From the NCBI GenBank assembly GCA_023262195.1, contig JALRDM010000372.1, forward strand, positions 1 to 8,363: 8,363 nt of DNA, written 5' to 3'. Positions 1-4,535 of this stretch are shown one piece after another (position 1 is the first letter of the stretch; each line of letters opens with the position of its first letter). Below the pieces are notes generated by a model, which searched no databases, had not been told where the DNA came from, and worked only from the letters and a program-made list of their open reading frames with translations. The DNA comes from Salibacteraceae bacterium (lineage in GTDB: Bacteria; Bacteroidota; Bacteroidia; Flavobacteriales_G; Salibacteraceae). The position numbers were made by a program, and so were the translations under genes.

Positions 1-498
1 GGGAAAGCCAGCCCCAGTAATTTTCACTCCTAATTCAAAGTCAATAAGGCTATATTGGTTTGTTAAATCCCAATGCGGTGTGGTTTGGTCACTATCCGCG
101 ATTTCACCCCAAGACCTAATGATTTCATTGTCTTCGCTAGACTTGCCACTCACCACAGATGGGTGGGGCATGTTTGGTACTGTAGCAAGCATCTTTTGAA
201 GATCGCTTTCAATCCCTCTCAGCTCCTGCTCAAGGTCTTGATTGTATTTTTTTAATTCAGTGGTTTTTGCTTTGGCTGACTCAGCCTTGTCACGCTCACC
301 ATTTTTCATGAGCATACCAATTTCACTGGCTATTTTCTTGGCCTCAGCCAAGTTCTGATCAAGGGTGAATTGAGCGCTTTTGCGCCTGTCGTCCAATGAA
401 ATGATTTGATCAATGTCGTGAGCTGCGTCAAGACCTCTTTTGCTCAAGGCATCGATGGCCATTTGGCGATTTTCTCTTAAAAATGCGGGTTGTAACAT
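1..498 (-). CDS. serS: Seryl-tRNA synthetase, N-terminal 166 residues (cut by window edge)
   Basis: Cytoplasmic class II aminoacyl-tRNA synthetase that charges tRNA-Ser (and tRNA-Sec where present) with serine. Reading from ATG at 498 gives an open frame running off the window start. The opening MLQPAFLREN is typical of SerRS. Residues ~30-105 are a charged, heptad-like helical stretch matching the long antiparallel coiled-coil arm that grips the tRNA-Ser variable arm, including IGMLMKNGERDKAE (60-73). Then come VPNMPHPSVVSGKSSEDNE (107-125), PHWDL (141-145) and GVKITGAGFP (157-166), the conserved entry into the catalytic domain. The class II motifs 2 and 3 lie outside the window, so about 60% of the usual ~420-residue protein is missing. 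It lies downstream of rplU-rpmA in the same orientation, a common Bacteroidota order, but a terminator hairpin separates it from rpmA, so read-through or a promoter in the short gap is needed. Identification is secure. Confidence 0.97.
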   Translation of the reverse strand, partial: MLQPAFLRENRQMAIDALSKRGLDAAHDIDQIISLDDRRKSAQFTLDQNLAEAKKIASEIGMLMKNGERDKAESAKAKTTELKKYNQDLEQELRGIESDLQKMLATVPNMPHPSVVSGKSSEDNEIIRSWGEIADSDQTTPHWDLTNQYSLIDFELGVKITGAGFP

Positions 499-525
499 GT
501 CTTATTCTGCTAAACGAATGAACAT

Positions 526-560
526 AAAAAATCCCGATTCAACGTGCATCGAATCGGGAT
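526..560 (-). terminator. Intrinsic terminator after rpmA
   Basis: Perfect 10-bp inverted repeat ATCCCGATTC (531-540) / GAATCGGGAT (551-560) with a 10-base loop. On the minus strand the hairpin is followed by a run of T (complement of the A run at 526-531), the classic Rho-independent form. It lies 22 bases past the rpmA stop and 28 bases before the serS start, so it should end or attenuate rplU-rpmA transcripts before serS. Confidence 0.85.
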
Positions 561-582
561 CGTTAGTGGTTTTTAACGTCTC

Positions 583-846
583 CTAATTTTCTGCAAAGGG
601 AACTACAGAAACATACGATTTGTTGTTTGCTCTTTTTCTAAATTCTACCACACCATCAGTTGTAGCAAAAAGCGTATGGTCTTTACCCATTCCCACGTTT
701 TCGCCTGGATGATGTTGCGTGCCTCGCTGACGGACAATGATATTCCCAGCAATGGCTGCTTGACCTCCGAAGATTTTTACTCCGAGGCGTTTACTTTCCG
801 ATTCGCGTCCGTTTTTTGAACTACCTACACCTTTTTTATGTGCCAT
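583..846 (-). CDS. rpmA: 50S ribosomal protein L27
   Basis: Bacterial large-subunit protein bL27, whose flexible N-terminal tail reaches the peptidyl transferase centre and helps position tRNA. The 87-residue product starts [18 protein letters not shown], the canonical tail, with no cleavable extension of the Firmicutes kind. The family signature [15 protein letters not shown] sits at residues 34-48, and [10 protein letters not shown] follows at 52-61. Length is normal for the family. The gene ends in TAG and lies 21 bases downstream of rplU on the same strand, the near-universal rplU-rpmA operon. No strong Shine-Dalgarno sequence is visible before the ATG, usual for Bacteroidota. A terminator follows at 526-560. 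Identification is secure. Confidence 0.98.
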   Translation of the reverse strand: MAHKKGVGSSKNGRESESKRLGVKIFGGQAAIAGNIIVRQRGTQHHPGENVGMGKDHTLFATTDGVVEFRKRANNKSYVSVVPFAEN

Positions 847-867
847 TATTTCTAGGTTTTATTGGAT

Positions 868-1401
868 TTAGCTAAGCGCTTCGATCAGCTCAGCTTTTTT
901 CATTGATGAGTAACCTGCAATCTCCTTGCTCTTGGCCATTTCCTTTAGTTGAGCAACAGTCATTGCACTTAGATCTGTTGATTCACTTGACTTTGGCGCT
1001 TCAGCGGGCTTTGCCTCTGCCTTGGGGGCTTCCTTTGCTTCTGCTTTAGGAGCTTCTTCCTTCTTAGGCGCAGCTGCTTTTTTGGCTCCGCTAGCCACAA
1101 TGCTGTCTATTTGAATCTCCGTCAAGTACTGACGGTGACCATTTTTCTTTTGATATCCTTTGCGTCTTTTCTTTTTGAAGACGATCACTTTGTCACCCTT
1201 AAGGTGCTCTAAAACGGTAGCGCTTACTTGAGCTCCGTTGATAGCTGGGGCGCCAATGTTTACTTTACCATTGTCATCAATCAGAAGAACTCGATCGAAG
1301 TTAACCTTCTTTCCTTCTTCTGCATCTAGACGATGAACGTAAACCTTTTGGTCTTTTTCAACTTTAAATTGCTGCCCTGCTATATCTACAATTGCGTACA
1401 T
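868..1401 (-). CDS. rplU: 50S ribosomal protein L21 with C-terminal Rho_N/SAP-like extension
   Basis: Primary 23S rRNA-binding protein bL21 of the large subunit. Residues 1-104 are the normal L21 fold: MYAIVDIAGQQFKVEKDQ at the N-terminus, the basic KKKRRKGYQKKNGHRQ (77-91 region) and LTEIQIDSI (93-101), the family signature. Usual L21 length is ~100-105 residues; this one has 177. Residues ~105-143 form a low-complexity linker of Ala, Lys, Pro and Glu with repeated APKAEAK units. Residues ~144-177 (DLSAMTVAQLKEMAKSKEIA, then GYSSMKKAELIEAL) read like a Rho N-terminal/SAP-type helix-turn-helix nucleic-acid-binding module. Extended L21 proteins are known in Bacteroidota, but I recall other C-terminal modules, so this domain call is inference. 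The start codon is fixed by the conserved L21 N-terminus. A promoter-like sequence lies 33-61 bases upstream, and rpmA follows after 21 bases. Confidence 0.96.
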   Translation of the reverse strand: MYAIVDIAGQQFKVEKDQKVYVHRLDAEEGKKVNFDRVLLIDDNGKVNIGAPAINGAQVSATVLEHLKGDKVIVFKKKRRKGYQKKNGHRQYLTEIQIDSIVASGAKKAAAPKKEEAPKAEAKEAPKAEAKPAEAPKSSESTDLSAMTVAQLKEMAKSKEIAGYSSMKKAELIEALS

Positions 1402-1433
1402 AGCTTTACTTTTTCTTGTTTTAAAAAGGGCTG

Positions 1434-1462
1434 CGAATGTAACACTATTTAGTTTTCAACAA
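1434..1462 (-). promoter_or_regulatory. Putative Bacteroidetes-type promoter of rplU-rpmA
   Basis: On the minus strand TTG (1462-1460), an 18-base gap and TACATTCG (1441-1434) approximate the Bacteroidetes -33 TTG / -7 TAnnTTTG pattern, with C in place of the third T. It lies 32 bases before the rplU ATG, leaving room for a ~25-base leader, and the downstream bases CAGCCCTTTTTA resemble those found after other -7 candidates in this window. Seen by eye only. Confidence 0.45.
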
Positions 1463-1485
1463 GGCTTTTGTTCATGGTTTTTTGC

Positions 1486-2403
1486 CTAGCGAAAAAGCCT
1501 GTTCAAGAACGCCTTAGGGTGAGATGAGTTGATCAAGAATATTCCAGTTAGAATAAACAGCATGAAACCTCCATCCATCAGCGTTACGGATTCGCCATCG
1601 AGTATGCCCCAACCCACCGCCACCACAGGAATAAGGTATGTAACAGATGACGCGAACACGGCTGTGGTTTCCTTAATCAGTCGGTTAAATAAAACAACGG
1701 CAGCAGCCGTGCCAATCACGGCTAAAATAGTAAGATATCCCACTGCTGACCAGCTTTTTGAATCTTCGGTGATGATTGAAATAAAGTCAGTGCCAATCAA
1801 TAAATATAGAAGGCACCACGGGCCAGTCATTAAAAAGGAAAGCGCTGTGATGTGAGTAGGGCGCATTTCAGGAAGTTTTGATTTGATGGTATTGACGGCA
1901 AGTCCATACATTGATGCTGCTATTACGGCAAGCAACGCATATTGGCTGTTTTCGGAGAATGCGGCCAAACTGTTAAAACCGATAAGACCAGCAGCTCCAA
2001 TCAATGCCACAAAGACACCGATTACTTGATATACGGTGGTTTTAAGTCGAAATAAAACCACACCAATCAATAATGTGAATAACGAGGTCAAAGAATTAAG
2101 AATGCCACTAAGTGAGCTTGGTATCTGGGTTTGAGCCACTGCAAACAGCAGTGCTGGTAATCCGTTGCCGAATAAACCAACCGCGAGTAATGGCCAAACG
2201 TGCCCCTTGATTTTATCGAGATTGCGAATTGCAATAGGAAATAAAACCAACGATGCTAGCGCAATACGATAAGTGGCAACAGTATCTGGAGTGAAAAACA
2301 CAAGGGCTTTTTTCATCAAAATGAAAGAACTCCCCCAGGTGAGGGCGAGCAAACACAGTATTAGCCACTGAGTAGGTTTATGGGCAAAATCGAGCTTAAA
2401 CAT
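1486..2403 (-). CDS. EamA/DMT-superfamily membrane transporter
   Basis: Inner-membrane transporter of the drug/metabolite transporter superfamily (RhaT/YdcZ/EamA type); members export amino acids or other small metabolites, and the substrate cannot be told from sequence. The 305-residue protein has two tandem EamA repeats of five helices. Hydrophobic segments lie at roughly 12-31, 42-60, 70-90, 94-117, 123-144, 153-171, 184-204, 218-241, 247-268 and 274-292. LALTWGSSFILMKKAL (19-34) is the standard first-helix motif, TVATYRIALASLVLFP (41-56) the second-helix motif, and PVVAVGWGILDGE (259-271) the matching motif of repeat two. Length is typical (~300). The start is supported by the short basic N-terminus before helix 1; the next Met (30) would delete that helix. 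The ATG abuts a strong hairpin (2404-2438), so it probably has almost no leader. It ends 84 bases before rplU and is probably an independent unit. Confidence 0.9.
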   Translation of the reverse strand: MFKLDFAHKPTQWLILCLLALTWGSSFILMKKALVFFTPDTVATYRIALASLVLFPIAIRNLDKIKGHVWPLLAVGLFGNGLPALLFAVAQTQIPSSLSGILNSLTSLFTLLIGVVLFRLKTTVYQVIGVFVALIGAAGLIGFNSLAAFSENSQYALLAVIAASMYGLAVNTIKSKLPEMRPTHITALSFLMTGPWCLLYLLIGTDFISIITEDSKSWSAVGYLTILAVIGTAAAVVLFNRLIKETTAVFASSVTYLIPVVAVGWGILDGESVTLMDGGFMLFILTGIFLINSSHPKAFLNRLFR

Positions 2404-2441
2404 AAAGGGCGCGAAAGTAGATTTACTTCGCGCCCTTTTTT
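2404..2441. terminator. Strong hairpin between the tectonin gene and the EamA gene
   Basis: AAAGGGCGCGAA (2404-2415) pairs perfectly with TTCGCGCCCTTT (2427-2438), a 12-bp GC-rich stem with an 11-base loop. On the plus strand it ends in six T (2436-2441), a textbook terminator shape. On the minus strand, where both neighbouring genes lie, it is followed by TTTATGTTTAA, a weaker U-rich tract that includes the EamA start codon. Best read as a terminator, possibly bidirectional, for the tectonin gene and as a block to antisense transcription into it. Confidence 0.7.
2412..2419 (-). promoter_or_regulatory. Possible -7 element for the EamA gene inside the hairpin
   Basis: Minus-strand TACTTTCG followed by CGCCCTTT then ATG matches TAnnTTTG with one change and shares its downstream bases with the promoter-like blocks before rplU, the DUF2795 gene and ileS. 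No TTG is seen at the expected -33 distance, and it overlaps a hairpin arm, so this may be chance. If real, the EamA mRNA would start only a few bases before its ATG. Confidence 0.25.
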
Positions 2442-2457
2442 GGAATATTAAAACTAC

Positions 2458-3000
2458 CTAGCTGCGCGAAGGAAATACTCCTTGCAGGGCAATAATGTAG
2501 GTCATGGCAATGTATGGTTGCATGTTGCTAAAGGATTGTCCGCTTCCCGTATTTCCAAGCACAATTGCTGAACCATCTGAGCCAACAGACACATCTAAGA
2601 GCGGTTCAGTATTCTGTGTGTTAAGGAATACGGCATCCATGGTGTAAATCCAGCCAGTGCCAGCATCATTAATGCCCCATATGTTGTAATTGTTGCCAAC
2701 GTTAACCTTGGTGAGTCCGCATGTGGATGGAAATGGTTGCCAATTTTGAATCTGATGGATCCATCTGAAAATCCGTTGGTTTGAAAGGCACAATAACACA
2801 TGCCCATCGTCCCCGCAAGATAATGAGGTGATGTTTTCAGAACTCAACTCACCAAAAGGTGAGGGAATTCCTTGCCAATTGCCTTCGATGCTATCAGATT
2901 TTTTAAAAATTTCATTGTTGGCGTTATATCCCCATATGTTTGAAGAGTTTCCAACGGAGATGGATTTTAAAACACCATCTATGTTTGTCCAGTATCCCAT
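2458..3000 (-). CDS. Tectonin-repeat (lectin-like beta-propeller) protein with an MdpB/tail-collar-like C-terminus
   Basis: A 180-residue protein of unknown role, without signal peptide or membrane segment. Residues 4-24 (WTNIDGVLKSISVG, then NIWGYN), 41-74 (NWQGIPSP and a repeat around ITSLSCGDDGHVLLCLSN) and 87-120 (WQPFP, then VNVGNNYNIWGIN) show the tectonin pattern W-x-x-I-x-G-x-L-x-x-I-S-V-G-x(n)-I/V-W-G. This gives about three to four blades, fewer than the six of a closed tectonin propeller. Tectonin proteins are often lectins that bind glycans or LPS. From about residue 148 the sequence changes: GNTGSGQSFSNMQPY and IIALQGVFPSR closely resemble, as I recall them, the last ~30 residues of phage tail-collar/MdpB-like proteins. 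The gene therefore looks chimeric. It is transcribed away from the PduO gene and followed by a hairpin terminator. The start at 3000 places the first tectonin Trp at residue 4; no in-frame upstream extension is evident. Confidence 0.72.
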   Translation of the reverse strand: MGYWTNIDGVLKSISVGNSSNIWGYNANNEIFKKSDSIEGNWQGIPSPFGELSSENITSLSCGDDGHVLLCLSNQRIFRWIHQIQNWQPFPSTCGLTKVNVGNNYNIWGINDAGTGWIYTMDAVFLNTQNTEPLLDVSVGSDGSAIVLGNTGSGQSFSNMQPYIAMTYIIALQGVFPSRS

Positions 3001-3097
3001 ATTTATTTGATTTAGATTATTTGAGGGGTGGCTAAAGGGAGCTTTATAAACACATTATCCTAATTTCATTGTTGAACTTAACACATACATAATTGAT

Positions 3098-3652
3098 ATG
3101 AAAATTTACACTAAAAAAGGTGATGACGGCAGCACAGGATTGTTAGGTGGGACAAGGCTTCCGAAGCATCATCTCAGGATTGAAAGCTACGGAACACTTG
3201 ATGAGCTAAACTCATTTATCGGGGCTTTAAGGGATCACGGGTTAGACGAAGTTCAAACGAAACAACTCCTTCAAATACAAGAAGATTTATTCACGCTCGG
3301 GTCTCACTTGGCCGCTGACCCGGAAAAAAATAAGATGGAGCTTCCTGACATACGTGAGGAAAGAACAAAAGAATTGGAGGATGCGATGGATACAATGGAC
3401 AAGGTGCTGCCTCCTATGAAGTTTTTTGTGCTTCCGGGTGGACATCCAGCCGTTTCAGCTTGCCACGTTTGCCGCTGTGTGTGCCGAAGAGCAGAGCGAC
3501 TCTGTGTTGCGCTTGCTGAACATTCGGAGGTTCCAGCGCACTTATTGTCGTATTTAAATCGCCTCTCCGACTATTTTTTCATCTTAGCCAGGAAGTTAAC
3601 ATTGGATTTTGGCGCAGAGGAGATTCCTTGGAATCCAAATTCTAGACAATAA
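3098..3652 (+). CDS. PduO-type ATP:cob(I)alamin adenosyltransferase
   Basis: Transfers the adenosyl group of ATP to cob(I)alamin to make adenosylcobalamin (EC 2.5.1.17), the cofactor of enzymes such as methylmalonyl-CoA mutase; acts in the cytosol as a homotrimer. The 184-residue length fits single-domain PduO/MMAB enzymes. TKKGDDGSTGLLGG (5-18) is the N-terminal ATP-binding loop, RIESYGTLDELNS (27-39) the next conserved block, CRRAER (129-134) the helix motif, and YLNRLSDYFFILAR (152-165) the C-terminal signature. By comparison with Lactobacillus reuteri PduO, D35 and R126 likely form the subunit-interface salt bridge, R130 is catalytic-site, and F110 is the residue that displaces the lower cobalt ligand; these matches are by eye. 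Oddity: five Cys between 122 and 136, where HVCRCVC replaces the more usual HVARTVC. There is no other cobalamin gene nearby, so a stand-alone salvage or activation role is likely. The start is fixed by the conserved MKIYTKKGDDG opening. Confidence 0.95.
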   Translation: MKIYTKKGDDGSTGLLGGTRLPKHHLRIESYGTLDELNSFIGALRDHGLDEVQTKQLLQIQEDLFTLGSHLAADPEKNKMELPDIREERTKELEDAMDTMDKVLPPMKFFVLPGGHPAVSACHVCRCVCRRAERLCVALAEHSEVPAHLLSYLNRLSDYFFILARKLTLDFGAEEIPWNPNSRQ

Positions 3653-3692
3653 CTGACTGAAAGTCAGCGTGTAAATATGAAAAACTTAAGAC

Positions 3693-3722
3693 TTGTGTGG
3701 TATTGCAAAAAATATATTTTTG
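3693..3722 (+). promoter_or_regulatory. Putative Bacteroidetes-type promoter of the DUF2795 gene
   Basis: TTG (3693-3695), a 19-base gap and TATTTTTG (3715-3722) match the Bacteroidetes -33 / -7 consensus (TTG, TAnnTTTG) exactly in sequence and spacing. The following CCGCCTTTA (3723-3731) is shared with the ileS upstream region. Predicted initiation near 3727-3730 would give a ~30-base leader containing the Shine-Dalgarno sequence. This is the best promoter candidate in the window. Confidence 0.65.
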
Positions 3723-3746
3723 CCGCCTTTAGAAACGACCCTTAAA

Positions 3747-3753
3747 AAGGAGG
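3747..3753 (+). promoter_or_regulatory. Strong Shine-Dalgarno site of the DUF2795 gene
   Basis: AAGGAGG lies four bases before the ATG at 3758 and is fully complementary to the 16S anti-SD core. Bacteroidota genes mostly lack such sites, and none of the other starts in this window has one this good, so this fixes the start and suggests high translation. Confidence 0.8.
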
Positions 3754-3757
3754 AAAC

Positions 3758-3979
3758 ATGTATTGGACTTTAGAATTAGCCTCATATCTTGAAGACGCGC
3801 CTTGGCCAGCCACTAAGGACGAGTTGATTGACTTTGCTATGAGAACTGGCGCACCCTTAGAAGTGGTTGAAAACCTGCAGGCGTTGGAAGACGAAGGAGA
3901 TAACTACGATACCATTGAGGACATCTGGCCAGATTATCCCACCAAGGAGGACTTCTTCTTTAACGAAGACGAATACTGA
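3758..3979 (+). CDS. DUF2795-family small acidic protein
   Basis: A 73-residue protein of unknown function that I recognise as the short, highly conserved Bacteroidota DUF2795-type protein. The opening MYWTLELASYLEDAPWPATK (1-20) and DELIDFAMRTGAPLEVVENL (21-40) form the helical core, followed by an acidic tail with IEDIWPDYPTKEDFFFNEDE. It is strongly acidic overall, has no signal peptide, membrane segment or cysteine, and is presumably cytosolic. Length is normal for this subgroup. It has its own good promoter, a near-perfect Shine-Dalgarno site and a strong terminator directly behind, so it looks like a compact, well-expressed single-gene unit. The tight conservation suggests a small adaptor or binding protein, but that is inference. 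Confidence 0.88.
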   Translation: MYWTLELASYLEDAPWPATKDELIDFAMRTGAPLEVVENLQALEDEGDNYDTIEDIWPDYPTKEDFFFNEDEY

Positions 3980-4001
3980 CGGCTTTAAAAAATTTTTAGT
4001 G

Positions 4002-4038
4002 AAACCTCGATTCGACAATGTTGAATCGAGGTTTTTTT
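4002..4038 (+). terminator. Intrinsic terminator between converging genes
   Basis: AAACCTCGATTC (4002-4013) pairs with GAATCGAGGTTT (4023-4034). The stem can extend by G-T, A-T and C-G pairs to a three-base AAT loop, giving ~15 bp, followed by seven T (4032-4038). It lies 22 bases after the DUF2795 stop. Its right edge overlaps the stop codon of the converging hypothetical gene (4037-4039), and A-rich sequence on the far side means it may work both ways. Confidence 0.92.
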
Positions 4039-4402
4039 ATCCCAACCCTGCAGCCAAAACATATTGCCACCCGTCTGGAATCATACCATCTTGCTCGTTT
4101 TTCCATTGGGTAAACGTTTGTGAGAATAGAGACTTTATTTCCTCCTCCGTAAGAATAGAGCTCTGAGGCAAAACAAACGTGTCGTTGATTACATCAAAAC
4201 TCTTGAGATAACTCAGTATTTTGGTTTTCATGAGGTTTCGAGCAAGCTCTAACACCTTGGCTTGGTCTAGCGACCTTTGGGTCAAAACTCGTTGAGCAAC
4301 CTCAATCGCTTGTTTGGTGTAGTCGCCTTCATTGCTTTCTATAACTGCTACAAGTTCAGCATCACTTTTTAACCGTAGGCGTTTTTCGATTTGCTCATTC
4401 AT
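4037..4402 (-). CDS. Hypothetical protein, helical, 121 residues
   Basis: I do not recognise a named family. The product is soluble and mostly helical by composition, with no signal peptide, membrane segment or cysteine. Residues 11-43 (LKSDAELVAVIESN, then YTKQAIEVAQRVLTQR) resemble a short N-terminal motif seen in many Bacteroidota hypothetical proteins, of the form L-x-x-x-S-D-x-E-L-x-x-I followed by Y-x-x-x-A-x-x-x-A-x-x-x-L-x-x-R. The C-terminal part has a Trp-rich end (FTQWKNEQDGMIPDGWQYVL). It is a real gene rather than a shadow: it occupies its own interval, is divergent from ileS, has a TATCTTTG element 7 bases before the ATG, and ends exactly at a shared terminator. The next Met (58) would remove the motif, so the start at 4402 is preferred. 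The -7 element so near the ATG suggests a very short or absent leader. Confidence 0.7.
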   Translation of the reverse strand: MNEQIEKRLRLKSDAELVAVIESNEGDYTKQAIEVAQRVLTQRSLDQAKVLELARNLMKTKILSYLKSFDVINDTFVLPQSSILTEEEIKSLFSQTFTQWKNEQDGMIPDGWQYVLAAGLG

Positions 4403-4409
4403 TCAATCT

Positions 4410-4417
4410 CAAAGATA
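4410..4417 (-). promoter_or_regulatory. Candidate -7 promoter element of the hypothetical gene
   Basis: Minus-strand TATCTTTG is an exact match to TAnnTTTG. It ends 7 bases before the ATG at 4402, which would give an almost leaderless mRNA. The only nearby TTG (4431-4429) is 11 bases upstream of the element, shorter than the usual 17-23 gap. Confidence 0.4.
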
Positions 4418-4421
4418 TTTC

Positions 4422-4431
4422 TTGGCGCCAA
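4422..4431. promoter_or_regulatory. Palindrome TTGGCGCCAA in the divergent spacer
   Basis: A perfect 10-base palindrome lying just upstream of the -7 candidate of the hypothetical gene and about 65 bases upstream of the ileS -7 candidate. Its position would suit a dimeric regulator or a -33 determinant, but a 10-base palindrome can occur by chance. Confidence 0.25.
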
Positions 4432-4495
4432 TATGCGATGAGTTTTGGGCTCAAGTAATGTCTAGTTTTCAAGTAGGTTTATTGCCTGTTGAAAC

Positions 4496-4503
4496 TACCT
4501 TTG
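4496..4503 (+). promoter_or_regulatory. Candidate -7 promoter element of ileS
   Basis: TACCTTTG matches TAnnTTTG exactly and is followed by CCGCCTTTA, so 13 bases (4500-4512) are identical to the DUF2795 promoter region (3719-3731). It lies 32 bases before the ileS ATG at 4536. The -33 part is weak: TTG at 4482-4484 is only 11 bases away. Its position supports the start at 4536 over in-frame ATGs further upstream, which would lie before transcription begins. Confidence 0.55.
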
Positions 4504-4535
4504 CCGCCTTTAAAAATTCAGGTTATTACGCTGAT

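Noticed and set aside
1462..1500. Inverted repeat AGGCTTTT (1462-1469) / AAAAGCCT (1493-1500) at the EamA 3' end
   Set aside because: Only 8 bp with a 23-base loop and no T tract after it on the minus strand; too weak to call a terminator.
1529..1855. 108-codon plus-strand open frame opposite the EamA gene
   Set aside because: Shadow of a ten-helix membrane protein gene; no recognisable product.
3001..3097. Divergent promoter pair between the tectonin and PduO genes
   Set aside because: AT-rich spacer where promoters must exist, but I could not find a convincing TTG plus TAnnTTTG pair on either strand, so no site is annotated.
3653..3667. Small hairpin CTGACT-GAA-AGTCAG right after the PduO stop
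   Set aside because: Six-base stem without a following T run; may be chance or an mRNA 3' stabiliser, but cannot be supported as a terminator.
3705..3723. Imperfect palindrome GCAAAAA / TTTTTGC over the DUF2795 -7 element
   Set aside because: Mostly A/T homopolymer that follows from the promoter sequence itself; not enough to claim an operator.
531..4034. Shared CGATTC/GAATCG core in the terminators at 531-560 and 4002-4034
   Set aside because: Only six bases per arm are common, and loops and flanks differ; not a dispersed repeat on this evidence.
4332..4535. In-frame upstream extension of ileS by 68 codons (ATG at 4332, also ATG at 4458)
   Set aside because: The extra residues do not resemble any IleRS N-terminus, overlap the divergent hypothetical gene, and precede the likely promoter at 4496-4503. 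The family-typical start is MSTFKEYDGFN at 4536.
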